Of a stretch of 64,000 nucleotides of DNA, positions 1 through 17,601 are shown in pieces. Source of the DNA: Otis tarda (taxonomy: Eukaryota > Chordata > Aves > Otidiformes > Otididae); assembly GCA_026413225.1 (NCBI GenBank), contig CM048557.1:59138987-59202986 (forward strand), read 5' to 3'. Under the pieces are notes generated by a model. The model ran no database searches, was not told the DNA's origin, and saw only the letters and a program-made list of their open reading frames with translations. Positions within the stretch are counted from its first letter, which is position 1, and every line of letters starts with the position of its first letter. The position numbers and the translations under genes are program-made.

Positions 1-89
1 TATGTATTTAACAGGAGATCAGCCAGTGCCGAAGGTCCAAGCAGAAACTGACACAGGTTTTGTTCCCAGCATCAACAGAAGTCAGTAAC

Positions 90-730
90 ACGACTCATTC
101 TTAACACTTTTATTCTTACAGTTCTAGGTTTGAACTGTACATGCAGAGTTGCATAAGTCACAATAGAGATTTACAGTGGATTCTATTCTATGGTAGAGTG
201 CAATCCAGAATCCTTAAACAGTATAAAAACAACTTTAAACGTCAAGACCTTGTTAGGAGCAAAAGGGTTAAAGCTTCCCCAGGTATTTCAGCTCTCATAG
301 ATACCTAGTTACTAGGTACTGTATGTTAGACACATGTAGAGTTGAAGAGCTGTAGAACACTAAACAAACTTGAACATCCTGATGTCATACCGTCTTTGTT
401 ACTTCTTTCCCACATTTCTGGCAATTAAGAATAAGTCAAAAACCCTGCCACCTGCAACCAGCTAATACAGACAAAAATAACTACTCCTTACTTGCCTGTT
501 TAGGGTTGTACAGTGTTAAAGAAAATATTCCCTCAATGGCATTTGTATCTCACATCAGCTGAAAAAGCAATGTAACAAAAATAAAGGTATAACATCTTTG
601 AAAATAAATATAAAGAGGGAATGCAGACAAAGTGTCAAGATTTTTTTTTTGGCAGGTAACATTCATAATATACAAAATATAACTTATTCGTATTAGCCAA
701 GGAAACATTCATGAGTTCCTGTAAACTGTT
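90..730 (-). other. HSP90AA1: HSP90AA1 3' UTR
   Basis: This AT-rich sequence follows the TAA at 733-731. It contains no further coding potential. It ends near the AATAAA signal read on the minus strand at 113-108, so cleavage should lie about 10-25 bases further down, near 85-98. The exact end is inferred. Confidence 0.7.
108..113 (-). terminator. HSP90AA1: HSP90AA1 polyadenylation signal AATAAA
   Basis: The plus strand reads TTTATT here, which is canonical AATAAA in the sense of HSP90AA1, about 620 bases after the stop codon. It is the only canonical hexamer in the right orientation that I found between the stop and the window edge. Confidence 0.7.
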
Positions 731-6807
<6,077 letters not shown>

Positions 6808-7597
6808 TTAACCACGTGGTTTTAAATATAACACCACGGAACAGAAAAAAATATGCAAATCTTATTTCCTACCAGTAGAAATTCAAGAATTGTGATGAAT
6901 GCAAAAATCACAAACAAGATGTTAACTACAGATTTTCTTTACATTCATTTTGGTTTGCACTACTTAGGTTAACAGAGAACTTCTCCCCTCACCTCCGTTA
7001 ATTTATAAATTAACGTATGACCCTTCCGCTTGTGACAGACCAAGAAAAATGCAACTGAGAACTTGGCCCAGCATTTGAGAGGTTAGTTGCATTATTCTGC
7101 AGTCGATCCTCACAGTAAAGTCTCTATTTGTAGTACTTTCCTCTTCTCCCATCCACCTCGTATTCTGCTCATACGAGTACTACCTTTAGATACAAACACT
7201 ATCTACAACTGTAACTTATGTACCGATACGGTCCAACTGACCTCATTACTCGGCCCCTACACTGATCTATTATCCGAATTTGACCGACCGCCTGCTGCGT
7301 ACGATATCTTCTGCAGGAGTCAAGGCTCAGGAACAACAGATGCAACTCAAAGGAAAACATCTCCAACCGCGGACCCCACTTCAACGGTTAGAGAACGAAT
7401 GCAGATCAAACACCGTAACACTGTAACCCTGAACCACAACGCTAAAGTAAGAAATCACAGAGCCAGCCCACAGCTACCGGAGGGGGCTCCCCACGCCCCA
7501 GCCCGGCCGCCGCCCGTTAAAGCCATGCACGAGCCGCGGGCGGGAGCAGCCGCGCCGCGCAGCGCCCCCTGCAGGTTGTCCTCGGAAGCTGGAAAGA

Positions 7598-7620
7598 TTC
7601 TAGAAACTGCCAGAGCCTTC
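7598..7620. promoter_or_regulatory. HSP90AA1: Heat shock element-like array in HSP90AA1 intron 1
   Basis: Phased units at 5-base steps read TTC 7598, GAA 7603, TGC 7608, GAG 7613, TTC 7618. Three are perfect and two have one mismatch each; a further weak unit (AAA) lies at 7593. The site is about 0.8 kb downstream of the start site. An intronic HSE is known for the HSP90AB1 paralogue; use here is inferred. Confidence 0.5.
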
Positions 7621-8334
7621 CCCGACCGCCCCCCCTCCTCCCTCCGCCCCCTCCCGTCAGCACCACCACCCCCCCGCGAGCAGGGTGCGCTGCCGAACAG
7701 CACCCCCTCCCCCGCTACTTCCACACGCTCGCCTTAGCCGCTTTCGCCAGCGGAACCGCCCGCTGCGGCCCCTCCATCTTGCGGTCTCATGGCCGAGCGC
7801 CCATTCATTGGGAGCAAGGCTCCCTCGCTGCCCATCCCCCGCCCCGCCAGTGCCTCTCCGTAGCGAAGCGTGGTTGGGTTACCCCCCTCCCACCCCAGCC
7901 CACCATCTACACTCCCCTCAAGAAAAGAAACCACCTTTCTCTACCCGCCAGCTCTGCTAGCGGAAAACCTTCCACCCCGCGTTACCCTCCGGTTTTCCCC
8001 ACTCCTCCCTACTTTACTTCAGAAACAATGAAAATAATTACGTTAAACATGCGGGCTTTGGAGATACCGCCACCTCACCCCCTTCCAGCCATACCCAGAC
8101 TTCAGGACTCAGTGCCCCCCCCAACCCACTTCACCTTTAACGGGGACTAAATGAAGAAAAAGAAAAAGCATGGCCCGCACCGCGCGGCTCCCTGCCTCCC
8201 ACTCCCCCTTCCCCCCACCCCGCACCCCCGCGGAGGAATGCAGCGACCGCTGCAGTTTAAGAGGAAAAAGCTCCCCCGCAACAGCCATCCCTTGTGTACA
8301 ACCGGCTACCGCTACAGCCGCCTCCACCGCTCAC

Positions 8335-8416
8335 CTTTGCAAGGGGGGATGGGCTGCTGCTCTCCTCACTGAAGCCGCAAACACACTCTACCCGCACACT
8401 TGTGCCTCCAGTAGTG
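8335..8416 (-). other. HSP90AA1: HSP90AA1 non-coding first exon (5' UTR)
   Basis: The 3' edge is a clear donor: on the minus strand CAAAG is followed by GTGAGC at 8334-8329. The 5' edge is inferred as about 30 bases downstream of the TATA box at 8447-8441, so the start site near 8416 is approximate. Exon 1 is spliced over a 1.6 kb intron (8334-6712) to the exon that begins with the ATG. The intron is GC-rich at its 5' half and contains a phased heat shock element array near 7598-7620. Confidence 0.75.
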
Positions 8417-8440
8417 CGCGCTCCCCGCCGCCCGCTCGGC

Positions 8441-8447
8441 TTATATA
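8441..8447 (-). promoter_or_regulatory. HSP90AA1: HSP90AA1 TATA box
   Basis: The minus strand reads TATATAA inside an otherwise GC-rich stretch. It lies 18 bases downstream of the heat shock element and about 110 bases upstream of the exon 1 donor. A TATA box fits the known inducible HSP90 alpha promoter type. Confidence 0.85.
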
Positions 8448-8464
8448 CGGCCGGCGCCGCCTCC

Positions 8465-8487
8465 TTCCAGAACCATCGGGAACCTTC
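8465..8487. promoter_or_regulatory. HSP90AA1: Proximal heat shock element, five phased units
   Basis: Units start every 5 bases on the plus strand: TTC 8465, GAA 8470, ATC 8475 (one mismatch), GAA 8480, TTC 8485. Alternating inverted nGAAn units at 5-base phase are the binding site of trimeric HSF1. Position directly upstream of the TATA box fits heat induction of HSP90AA1. Confidence 0.88.
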
Positions 8488-8571
8488 ACTGACAGGCACG
8501 GGGGAGGGGGCGGCGCGGCGCTGGGGGGGGCACGGAGGAGCGGAGGCAGAGACGGCCGGCCACGCCGCTGA

Positions 8572-8600
8572 GGGGCGGGGTCGAGCCGCTGGCAGCCAAT
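8572..8600. promoter_or_regulatory. HSP90AA1: GC box and CCAAT box upstream of HSP90AA1
   Basis: GGGGCGGGG at 8572-8580 is an Sp1-type GC box and CCAAT at 8596-8600 is an NF-Y-type box. They lie 20 bases apart and about 160-185 bases upstream of the inferred start, a typical constitutive-support arrangement. Confidence 0.5.
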
Positions 8601-8761
8601 AGGAGCCGTCTGCGAAAGCCGTCCGTCAGAGCTCGGGTCTCGCGCAGGCGTCTTCCCTTGCCTGAACTGTCGGGGGAGGGGGGACGTGGGTCCCGCGCAT
8701 GAGCCGGCGGCTGGAAAAGCGCGCGCGCGCGCTCCCCGTTTGTCCAACCGCCGGCTCGAGT

Positions 8762-8784
8762 GGGGAGGGGGAGGGGCGAGGGGG
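8762..8784 (+). other. Putative G-quadruplex upstream of HSP90AA1
   Basis: Four G tracts of 4-5 bases are separated by loops A, A and CGA on the plus strand. Short loops and tracts of at least four predict a stable quadruplex. A (GC)7 alternating tract that could adopt Z-DNA lies at 8719-8732. Confidence 0.55.
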
Positions 8785-8883
8785 CAGGCGGGCGCATGCG
8801 TGGTGGCCGCCTGGGGATGGCGATTGGGCGCGCGCGGGGTGCTGAGGGGGAGGGGTTCGGGGGGAGATTGCACAAGTGGCGAG

Positions 8884-8891
8884 TGACGTCA
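8884..8891. promoter_or_regulatory. Palindromic CRE, TGACGTCA
   Basis: This is a perfect 8-base cAMP response element (CREB/ATF consensus) in the upstream CpG island, about 470 bases from the HSP90AA1 start site. The sequence match is exact; occupancy is inferred. Confidence 0.5.
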
Positions 8892-8912
8892 TTCGCTGCC
8901 TGGCGCCTCTCA

Positions 8913-8925
8913 GAACGTCCTAGAA
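8913..8925. promoter_or_regulatory. HSP90AA1: Distal heat shock element-like site
   Basis: Three units in 5-base phase: GAA 8913, TCC 8918 (one mismatch), GAA 8923. It is about 500 bases upstream of the inferred HSP90AA1 start. A triple with one mismatch is a moderate HSF1 site; function is inferred. Confidence 0.4.
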
Positions 8926-9299
8926 GCGGGCGGGGCCCGGCCCCCTGCCCCCGCACCCCGCCCCCTCCGTACCCCAGCCCCGCAGCCCCGCAGCCCCCAC
9001 CCCCCGCCGTGGAGAACGGGCTGGAAAAATACGGGGAGCGGGGCCCGGCAGCGGGGTGCGGGGCAGGAGCCGCCCTCTCTCCTCTCAGCTCCCCTTCGCC
9101 TCCGCTCGGCAGCCGCAGCGGCCGTGCTGTGCCCGCCCGGCCGCGGGCGGGTTACGCGCGCCGGGCGGCTCCCCGCAGGCCGGTTATGCAGGTGGCTGCG
9201 GCTCTGCTTGCCCCCTCAGGCCGGGACGGGATGGAGAGGCTGCGGGAGGGACGGGCACCGCGTTCCTGGCCTGGGTGGGTCGCGGCATAGGGGTGCTGT

Positions 9300-12200
9300 G
9301 GTAAAGCATTTCGCCTAATCAGGGAAAACAGGATCACATCTCGCACAGCAGCTGCGCCTGCAAGTTGAACGCAACCGTGCCTCTTAGTCTGTGTATTTGT
9401 TCAGGGTAGAAGGAGTCAAGGGATCAAATCCAAGCGGCTCAGAAGACCAACATAGCTCTGTAGTTACTGAAGGATTTAAGTGCTAATAGTAGACATGAGA
9501 TGGATGCCAATGCAGTTCAGTTTGTTAAGAGCCCAAAGCCTGAAACCTGCTGAGATTGTCAGCCTGGACGTGGCCTTTGCCATCTAATCTGCAGGAAATC
9601 TCAGCTGATGATCAAAGGGCACAGCTACAGGCATCTTTATACCTTAGACATCTTGCATAAAGGCTTTGATAAGTACACATCTCATTATACCCAGTAGCTC
9701 TGTGATTACAGCATTCAGCAGGGGCGTTATTTTTATATCCTGAACGACCTGATTGGCAGCAGGCAGTTAAATGCAGGTCTTCCTTGTCTCAAGAGAATGA
9801 TCTGCATCACATGTGCTCCAGAGCAGGCTTCTAAAAGTTTCTTCTTGGAGCTGATCCACTTTTGGAGATAAAAATACCACGTGAAGCTGCATGTTACAAC
9901 TGCAGATTAGTGTAAGCATGAATGTAGACAAAGTCCTTGGTCTAAAGAATAGCTATTTATTTATTTGAAGAATAAGAAGGATGTTATTTCTCTTGCAAAA
10001 ATCCATTCCAGGTGCAACTTCTTGGCATTTTCTGTTGGCTCTTAGATGTAGCCCAGACAGCTATGTAGTTCAGCATCTGACTGACTTTCAGGAATTGAAT
10101 TTTTATATGCCTAACCTGCCCTTCTGCCAGTTACGCATCCTAAATTACACTGGGTAGTGTGCCCGATGAACTAGATACTACAATACTTAGGTCTATTAAT
10201 GTATTTAACCAAACGTCCTTATGCTGAATTTAATATTCTTAGCATCAATTGTCCCACAGTTTGGCCAGTTTACTGGTCACCATACTTACCATACTTATAC
10301 CATACTTATATTAAGTGTGCATGTAAGACATTGCGTAGGACCCGTCAAGGAACTAAAATGACAGCTCGTTTCATTGCAGTTTCTGCAGTATCTGGATCAG
10401 TGTCTGCATTGGTGCAATGACTTACAGGACTCTGCCCTTCTAAGCAGTGGTGTTATAGCTCTGACCCAAGCAGTCGGCCAAAATACAGGGTCCTGCAGGT
10501 TATTTTAATTGGAAGGAAAAATTAATTGTGGTGCCAACAATAACATAGGAGGGTGTGTAGATAAGCTGCTGCTCATCTATACAGCACACGGAAGAAATCA
10601 AGGTTATTTGCTCACAGTTCTAAGGCACCAAAAAAGCTGGATCTCAGCCAACGCTCGGCCTAGAAAGTTCTGCGGTTCTGTCTGAGTCACCTTTTTGGTG
10701 CTCGCCCTGGCTCATGGTTTTCTGTACCTTCTTTGAGTCTGATTTTGTGGTGCTTCTCAATGTATTTCTTTCCCTTTCTCTCAAAGACACACCCTTCTAT
10801 AAAATAATAAGCACCAAAATCCTTTCTTGAGTATGACGTGTTCTTTTCTTTGCGTAGTGACTATGATTTCAGTGGTATGACAGCTGCTTTGGTTGTCTGC
10901 TTCTGTAAAGCAGCTTAATGGCTTTTTACCACTGTCTTAATTAAGTGTAGCAGTTATACCGAAGCATAACAATGCAACTTTCATGTTTTTCTTCCATTAA
11001 AAATAGTCCTAGTATAAAATCTATAGGACATGCCTTTTAGGCTGAAACCCTCTTACATTAAGATTGCATTAACTGAAACGTTTTCTAACATTTATTTTGG
11101 TCAAAATAACTTCTGTAGTTTAGAGAACTGCTAATCTATTACAATTTATGAAAATCTGTCCAAGCATTTTTTTCCAATAATATCCTACTAAAATTATTTG
11201 TGTGCTCTCCTTTTGAGATGTCAAAAATTTTCAGAGTGCGACTTTTATCAGAATATTCAATATGTTTTTCTGAATAAAATATTTTCCTTTTTAATCTCTA
11301 GATTAATGTGGATTCAGTCATTCAGACTTAGCGATATAGGTGATTTTAAGCATGTGAAGAGCTATGTAAGGGTTTGCATATGTCTGCAGGATCATGTGCC
11401 TTTATACTGTCTAATGTAGCAGCCATATCATTCTGGTTTTCTTTTGTGATTGTGTTGTTCAGCTTTTAAACGCAATCTTCAAAGGCAGATTGATTTCTTT
11501 TGTCAAAATTGTTTGACAAGTGCACTAGCAGAAAGTAATCTCATACCAAACCATCTAAGTTTTCCCTGCTCTGCTTAACCTAATTTCCTGTGTAAAGCAA
11601 ATGTTTTCTTCGTGACCTGTGAATAATCTATATTCTTTTTGTTCTGTTATGCAGTGAGGGCTAGTGAAGATAAGCACTTTGTCCCTGTGGTTACTCTATT
11701 TTAACTGATCCCAGTTTTGTATTGCTTCAGTTTTACGATAAAAAGACTGGTTCCAGACTTGTTTTCTGTCAGAGTTAAATTTGGGGGAAAATCTGAGCAA
11801 AATAGTTCCATTTTTTCAACCAACAGATTAGCATACTTTCATATTTCAATAAATAGTTCTATTAATGGGGGAAAGGCTGAAGCCTGGAATTTTCAAGTCC
11901 TACATTCGCACTCACTTGTTCCATCCCGTATCCCCTAGACACTCCCGACCCCTCTTCTCATCATCCCGAACCTGTCAATCCTTCATCTGCCTTCCTTTAA
12001 TGTTGCACCTGAATGAGAAGCAGTACGTACCACGTCTGGAGCACACAGATGTGCTCGGTGAAGAGCTAGCCATTGCCTCTTAGCTGTTAGGCCAGCCAAA
12101 CAGGGAGGATAAAGCTGAATTCTCACTGCCCCTTCCTTCAAAAGAGGCAACAAGAGCACATGTCTGTGCTGCCCACCTATTGATTTTTGCAGGCCTTAAT

Positions 12201-14620
12201 ATCCCTGTGATCTCTGTTCATTTGTTAACTTTGATTGAATTGGTTAAATAGGTCAAAAGTATTAGGGAGGGACTGATGGACAGCAACAACATCATTGCAA
12301 GTGCTTAATTTCCTTAGGAAACTAGACTAAAAACATTCTTCCATTTTTTAAACTACTATTGTAGCCAGTGTCTGAGGGATGGTTACATGTGATTTCATTT
12401 TTTCTGATTATATAGTATTAAAATAAATAATATGGGCAACTGCCATTTATTCAGTAAGATTTACTACTTCAAACATACCATAAATGGGAAGGCAAAACAC
12501 CCCAACAACCACTGTATTCAATTCTAATTCAAAATTTGAAGCCCAGGCAGGTGGTTGATTTGCCATTTTCTTGTCAGAATCTAAGCAACTTTTGATTTCA
12601 GAAGATTCACATTTGAATCAAATGTTGAAGAACCAGGTCTTCTTTAACCAGAAGCTGTCCCATCGTGACAAGACGTGCTAGGAAGTTGGATACATTGCTG
12701 CACTGACTGCATGGGCCTCACTCTTGCCTTTGCTGATTTCCTCAGGATTAGTCCCATACTTGTTCCCCATATACATTTGCATCGTAATCAAGTCTTTAAT
12801 TACACAATTTCATAGAACTCCTTGCTATATGAAAGTTACAAAACTAAAAAAGAACAAAGTAAAAGATGGCTGAAAGAAAGTTACTTAATGTTCAAAGCAT
12901 TGAAATAACACCCAGGAAAACTGGGTTTTATTCTTGATTCCATCAAAGGCTTCTTCTGTGTTGCTGAGTAAGACTTTTTTATTTTTATAAGCCACAAAGA
13001 AATTAAATGACATTTGCATAGAGAATTTTAACTTCAGCATTTAACTAAGTTTTGAGTGCTTGGTGTTGTAGCTTTCATGCTTTTATAACATTGCTTTAAA
13101 ATTAATTCTATTTGAGTTCTGAGACAGATTTGTCATGTTATCTTAGTGCTTCAGGGTTTACTTAACGAAAACAAAACAGCAGCAACTGAAATTACCTAAA
13201 CAGTAGATTTCAGAAGACAGACATAAGTAGAAAGATGTGGTAATATGTGTCTAGTTTTCTTTAACACATGGAATTATGGATGTAAAATCTGTGTTGTCAT
13301 AATGAAATGTAAAGCTGGCTAGGATCTCTGACTGAGCAAAGCTTCATGCTTTCTTAAAACTGTTCCTCAGGCTGTCTTGTCTCCTGCTTGTCTTACTGGA
13401 AGATGAAGTGATCGTAAGATCTTTAGGTCACAAAAAAAAAAGTGATTCATGCTAGAAATAGGATCGATAGTCACTTAGAAGGAATATTTTTGTGGTGAAA
13501 AGGTACTTAAGAGGCGCAGAACAAAATGGATCTCATCAAGTGTAGTTGTACTTCTGAACTGTTGGTGGCAGCAATAATTGTATGGACCAAGGGCAATATG
13601 TACACATCTTTTTCTTCTAAGAGTTTATGGTTCTCGAAGTATTTGTTAGGGAGTGCGATAACTGTCAGAGTCATCGCTCTCAGAAGGAATTCTGAAGGGA
13701 CTGAAACTGTTGAACAAGAATAAATTTGTTATAGCAAATGTCAACAATTCCACTACTAACAAATGTCAAGTATAATTTACGATAAAAGCTCAGCTGCATA
13801 GAAAGACTGAGAGAATGAGCATGGAAAAGGCCTGGATTCATGGAATGTTAACATGGCCCCAGAATAATTGTTTAATCTTGTCATAAATTACTTTATATGC
13901 TGTTTGTCACAAAATTAAAAGATTTGGTTAGCTTTATAACCACTACAATTTCATACTTTAAATTTGTCCCCATCTTAATATTCCCTTGTGACTGGAACAA
14001 GGGATACTGTCTTTATAGTTTTATACCTTATATAATGATTTACACTTTCTGAGAATAAATCCATAATGATGCACTTCTTAGCCGAAATTATATGTACAGA
14101 TCATATCATAGAATAATACAGATCATATAATACATAATACCTATACAAACTTAGGAACATAGGACACTTCATCTTCCAAAGAGTTACAAGTGTTTCTTTC
14201 CAGTATCTGGTTCCGCTTTTTGCTTTAAGGAGCAATGTGAGAAAGAGCCGTAAGAAGCCTTGGCCGGGGGTTTCCCATCGTAGCTTGGGGGCTGCGTTTA
14301 ACCTAGGCCCTTGGCTTTGATCCTCGCCTGAGCCATGCTGCAGCTGTGCCTGGGTTCAGCCTTCTACTTTGCTGATCCCAGCCTTGCCTTGCTGACCTCA
14401 GCTGCTTGGCTTGTCCTTGGGCCTACTTCATTGTTACAGATTAGTGTGGTGATCGCTGAGCTATTGGCTGAAACATCACTGCACCAAATCTTCTTTTCTT
14501 GTTCAGGTACCATGGGATTATGACCCTGGGCAGCAAGCTCACTGCCCCTGCCTGCCTTGTTTTCATCCTTGGCTCCCCGCTCACCCTCCCCTCTGGAGCA
14601 GCCTGCTCTTTTACACCCAG
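9300..14620. other. Intergenic stretch without recognised gene
   Basis: AT-rich, single-copy-looking sequence upstream of HSP90AA1. Open frames are all short (at most about 75 codons to 14330) and show no recognisable motif or splice-flanked homology. I see only a small tandem repeat near 10280-10308 and short mononucleotide runs. At 14200-14620 the sequence turns GC-richer just before a CR1 tail and may be an older unclassified insertion. Confidence 0.6.
10280..10308. repeat. Short tandem repeat, three copies of CCATACTTA
   Basis: Copies lie at 10280-10288, 10289-10297 and 10300-10308, the last offset by two extra bases. A minisatellite-like expansion with no evident function. Confidence 0.7.
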
Positions 14621-14624
14621 TCCA

Positions 14625-14780
14625 GTTTCCCCTTGAAAGAGGTGTCCAGGTAGAACAAGGCCAGGCTGGATGGGGCTCTGAGCAATCTGATCTAGTTGAA
14701 GATGTCCCTGCTCCTTGGAGGGGGGGTTGGACTAGATGACCTTTAAAGGTCCCTTCCAACCCAAACTATTCTATGATTCT
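14625..14780 (+). mobile_element. CR1 LINE 3' fragment
   Basis: The segment reads CAAGGCCAGGCTGGATGGGG, then the TTGGACTAGATGACC block and ATTCTATGATTCT, the CR1 3' untranslated end in plus sense. It is strongly 5'-truncated. Confidence 0.9.
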
Positions 14781-15367
14781 CCAACACCTCATATTCTGGA
14801 AAATTGCTTACAAACCTTGTTATAAGTCTTTTTTTCCTTCTGATAGTCAAGGAAAACTTTGAAGAATTTTATTATTACACTTTCTCTTGTCACCTTTGTA
14901 ATTCTGCTCTGCAGCCAGATCTGCGAAGAAATATTTGAAGTCAGCTATTCAGAATTCAATACACACTGGAGTATACTATGAGTCTGCTGCATGCCTAGAA
15001 GTTTCAAATTCTATCATGAAGTTATCTTTCAACAAAGGTTTTAGAAGTCATAGGAATTTAAAAAATCTGCAAGTTCAAGTTCCACATTTTTCAAGAAGGG
15101 AGATTATTAGCATTTAAAATAGATGTCCATGAAGTTGATTCTTTCTAGTATTTCAAACAATGGATACAGTCTTTACTTGAGCACTCTATACTTGTAAGAG
15201 AAGGCAAGGAATTAGTTTAAATCTGTCCATATGTTCTCTGGGTAGACTTCTTAGTACATGGTTGATAGATTTTTTTTTTTTCTGTCTTTCAGATAATACT
15301 TTCATTTTATTAGACAGATAAGGAAATGTTAAGGGAAAATACAAGGTACTAAAATTACAGAGTCCTT

Positions 15368-15529
15368 TCAGATAATCACACATTAAGGCTTCACAGCTAT
15401 CCATGATGAACACTCTGCTCAGCCTCAGTTTAACGTTATTTTCCTGCTGTGTCAGACAGATCATAAAATTCATTTATTGTGAAAAACCAGGAGAGCTCTG
15501 AATCCCAGCTTTCTCTCCACAAAAGAATG
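15368..15529 (-). pseudogene. Exon 6-like piece of the HSP90AA relic
   Basis: A pyrimidine tract and CAG acceptor precede HSFVERKLGFRALL, matching [14 protein letters not shown] of HSP90AA1. After an indel that shifts frame, VKLRLSRVFIMDSCEALM follows, matching [18 protein letters not shown]. The donor is destroyed (AA for GT). Confidence 0.88.
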
Positions 15530-16757
15530 CTGAAAAAAAAGAAGAGTAGCAGTAAGATAATTCTGATTAAAGCTGAGTACGAGCAGGTACTTTGAGAAAT
15601 TTTGTCAAGAGCTGTGTAAGTACTTGATTAATCATGCACAAATCTATCTGCAGGCTACAGTAACCAGGCACAGTGAATTAGAGGGAAAGTCAGTTTTCAT
15701 CTCTTTCAAAGAGATGCTTCCTGCCATACTGAGGCAAATCTCCTGAAGTAACTTGGCTGTTTATATGGAAATCCTGCTTTGCACTCAGCTGAGCTGAGGA
15801 TATTCTTAGCCAGTTAATATGCATGTCAGTGTAATGCAGCTGTTCTACAGCGCTTTACATTGTGAAAGTAGGACAGACTAGAGTTACTAGAAGTCACCAG
15901 GTTATTTCTTAGTCAGAGTGGTGCTGGCTAATACTTGCCAGGAGATATTTCTGCCTTTTTTTCTCTCACCATTGACAAAACAAAATGAGAGGAAAACCCC
16001 CCAGAATGGCTCTTTCAGCTGGGTGGGAGTCACATTGACTCCTGTGATTGACAAAACTCTTTCAGATACTGACAGCCTAGGATATCTGCATCTCTACTCC
16101 ATTTGAATTGGATATGTCTGGAACAGTGAAAGTGCCTTTATTTTGTCAAATTCAAATCACTTTTAAAATGTCTAGTGTTAAAATAAAAGCAGTAAGGTCA
16201 CTCTAACCAGAAAAGTTCTTTATTTAAAATAAAACTATAAAAAACTGATGACAGAATGCCTTTTCTGTGCCTTGTTCTTGCTGTGCTTCACAGTAGATCT
16301 ACAAAGCTAAGTTGCACGAAGGGGCAGTAAAGGATTAGGATACTAAAAGAAGGGATTTTTCAGCTTTTCTTCTTAGTACAGCTACTCTTTCTAATGACTT
16401 ATCTAACGTTGTATTTCCTCAGACCATTTGTTCAAAATGAAATATCTCTCTTACTTGTAGTTCTGTAGAACTGTTTCAAGTTTGATTCATCTGAGAGAAA
16501 TACAGTTCTGAATTTATACCAAATATAACCATGATGACTTGGCTTCCTTCTCCTTAGTTGCCTGAGACAGAAAATTAGTAAGCCATTCTTTTCTCTAGAA
16601 ACCTCTGCATTCACATTCCTATTATATTCTTTAATTTGCATGTTATTTCCATCTTGATTGACTTCCCTGTATATGACTGCTTTTTTAAGAATAAAGGTCA
16701 TTGTAGGTCATACAAGAAGTATTTCCAACTCTGCCTTGTAGTTTTGTAGAATTCATT

Positions 16758-16822
16758 CACAGAATCATAAAATCATTTAGGTTGGAAAAGACTTTTAAGG
16801 TCATTGAGTCCAACCATTAAAA
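16758..16822 (-). mobile_element. CR1 LINE 3' end fragment inside the HSP90AA relic
   Basis: The plus strand reads AGAATCATAAAATCATTTAG, then GTTGGAAAAGACTTTTAAGG and GAGTCCAACC, the reverse complement of a CR1 3' end. It sits between the exon 6-like and exon 4-like pieces, where exon 5 would be expected. Confidence 0.88.
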
Positions 16823-17467
16823 ATTAATGAAATACCGGTGATACACCTGGCATTCGAAGTACCTTTCTAAATTGCTTTCCACTCGTCTATTCTCAGTTTT
16901 GGAACTAGAGCCATAATACCTAGCGCTTAAAAGCCAGAATTACTAATCAGTCAGTGCCAACCAGACCTCTTTCAGAAGCATATTTAAATATGTCAGGAGA
17001 TTTCTTTGGCCCCAAATGTACAACTTTAGGATATATCAGTACAAAATACATATTCAGAGCTTACTGCTTCACCTGCTTAATTAGTATCTTCATCTATAAA
17101 TACGTATTTTCATTGTCAGGTAGTCCAGATTTTAACAAAAGCATGAACCGTATCTTACTATATTCGCTAACATACACATTAGCTTAAAACATCCTCTGGG
17201 CTGGTGTATGAGAAGCTCGGCATCTAGATTTGACATGGAATAACTCTATCCTGCATAGATAGCACTCTTAAAGAGATCATTAGGAAAATAAACTGAGAAA
17301 TTATCATATATCGTAATGTCGAGTCCTTCTTGTAAAGGTTAATGCTAACAGTACAAAGAGAGCTTAGTTAATGTTGTGCAGTAGCATCTGGGAATGATGC
17401 AAGGACATTAGGTATGCAACTAGTGTTTCAAAGCATGTACTATTAGCATCTCAAACAAGGCACTTGC

Positions 17468-17601
17468 AAAGAGTGTAATTGGATAGCTGATGAATTGAGA
17501 ATGCTTCTTCACAATTGCTTTGATTTGCCTTTCTTCCAAATATTCTCTTTGATCTTTCTTCAGATTTAGGATAGTCTTTGTTCTACAGCCATGGGGTTCC
17601 C
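17468..17601 (-). pseudogene. Exon 4-like piece of the HSP90AA relic
   Basis: The best preserved piece. It starts GEPHGCRTK and ends [12 protein letters not shown], aligned end to end with HSP90AA1 exon 4 without a gap. The acceptor AG is kept; the donor position reads GCAAGT where HSP90AA1 has GTAAGT. It codes part of the N-terminal ATPase domain. Confidence 0.9.

Larger units (their letters stand above)
7470..9290. promoter_or_regulatory. CpG island over the HSP90AA1 promoter and 5' intron 1
   Basis: GC content and CpG density rise sharply near 7470 and fall again after about 9290, against AT-rich flanks. The island covers the first exon, the TATA/HSE core, GC boxes and a CREB-type site. 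Long open frames here on both strands are by-products of the GC richness, not genes. Confidence 0.8.

Noticed and set aside
7087-7737. Plus-strand open frame of 216 codons
   Set aside because: It lies over HSP90AA1 intron 1 and the CpG island; its second half is Pro/Ala/Arg-rich as expected from GC composition, and no family or splice support is visible.
8388-9290. Several overlapping open frames of 130-176 codons on both strands
   Set aside because: All sit in the CpG island, overlap one another in different frames and are Pro/Arg/Ala-rich low-complexity translations.
16432-16701. 89-codon minus-strand frame as a possible exon 5 of the HSP90 relic
   Set aside because: It is Lys/Arg-containing but lacks the Asp/Glu-Lys runs and the [14 protein letters not shown] segment, so there is no real similarity.
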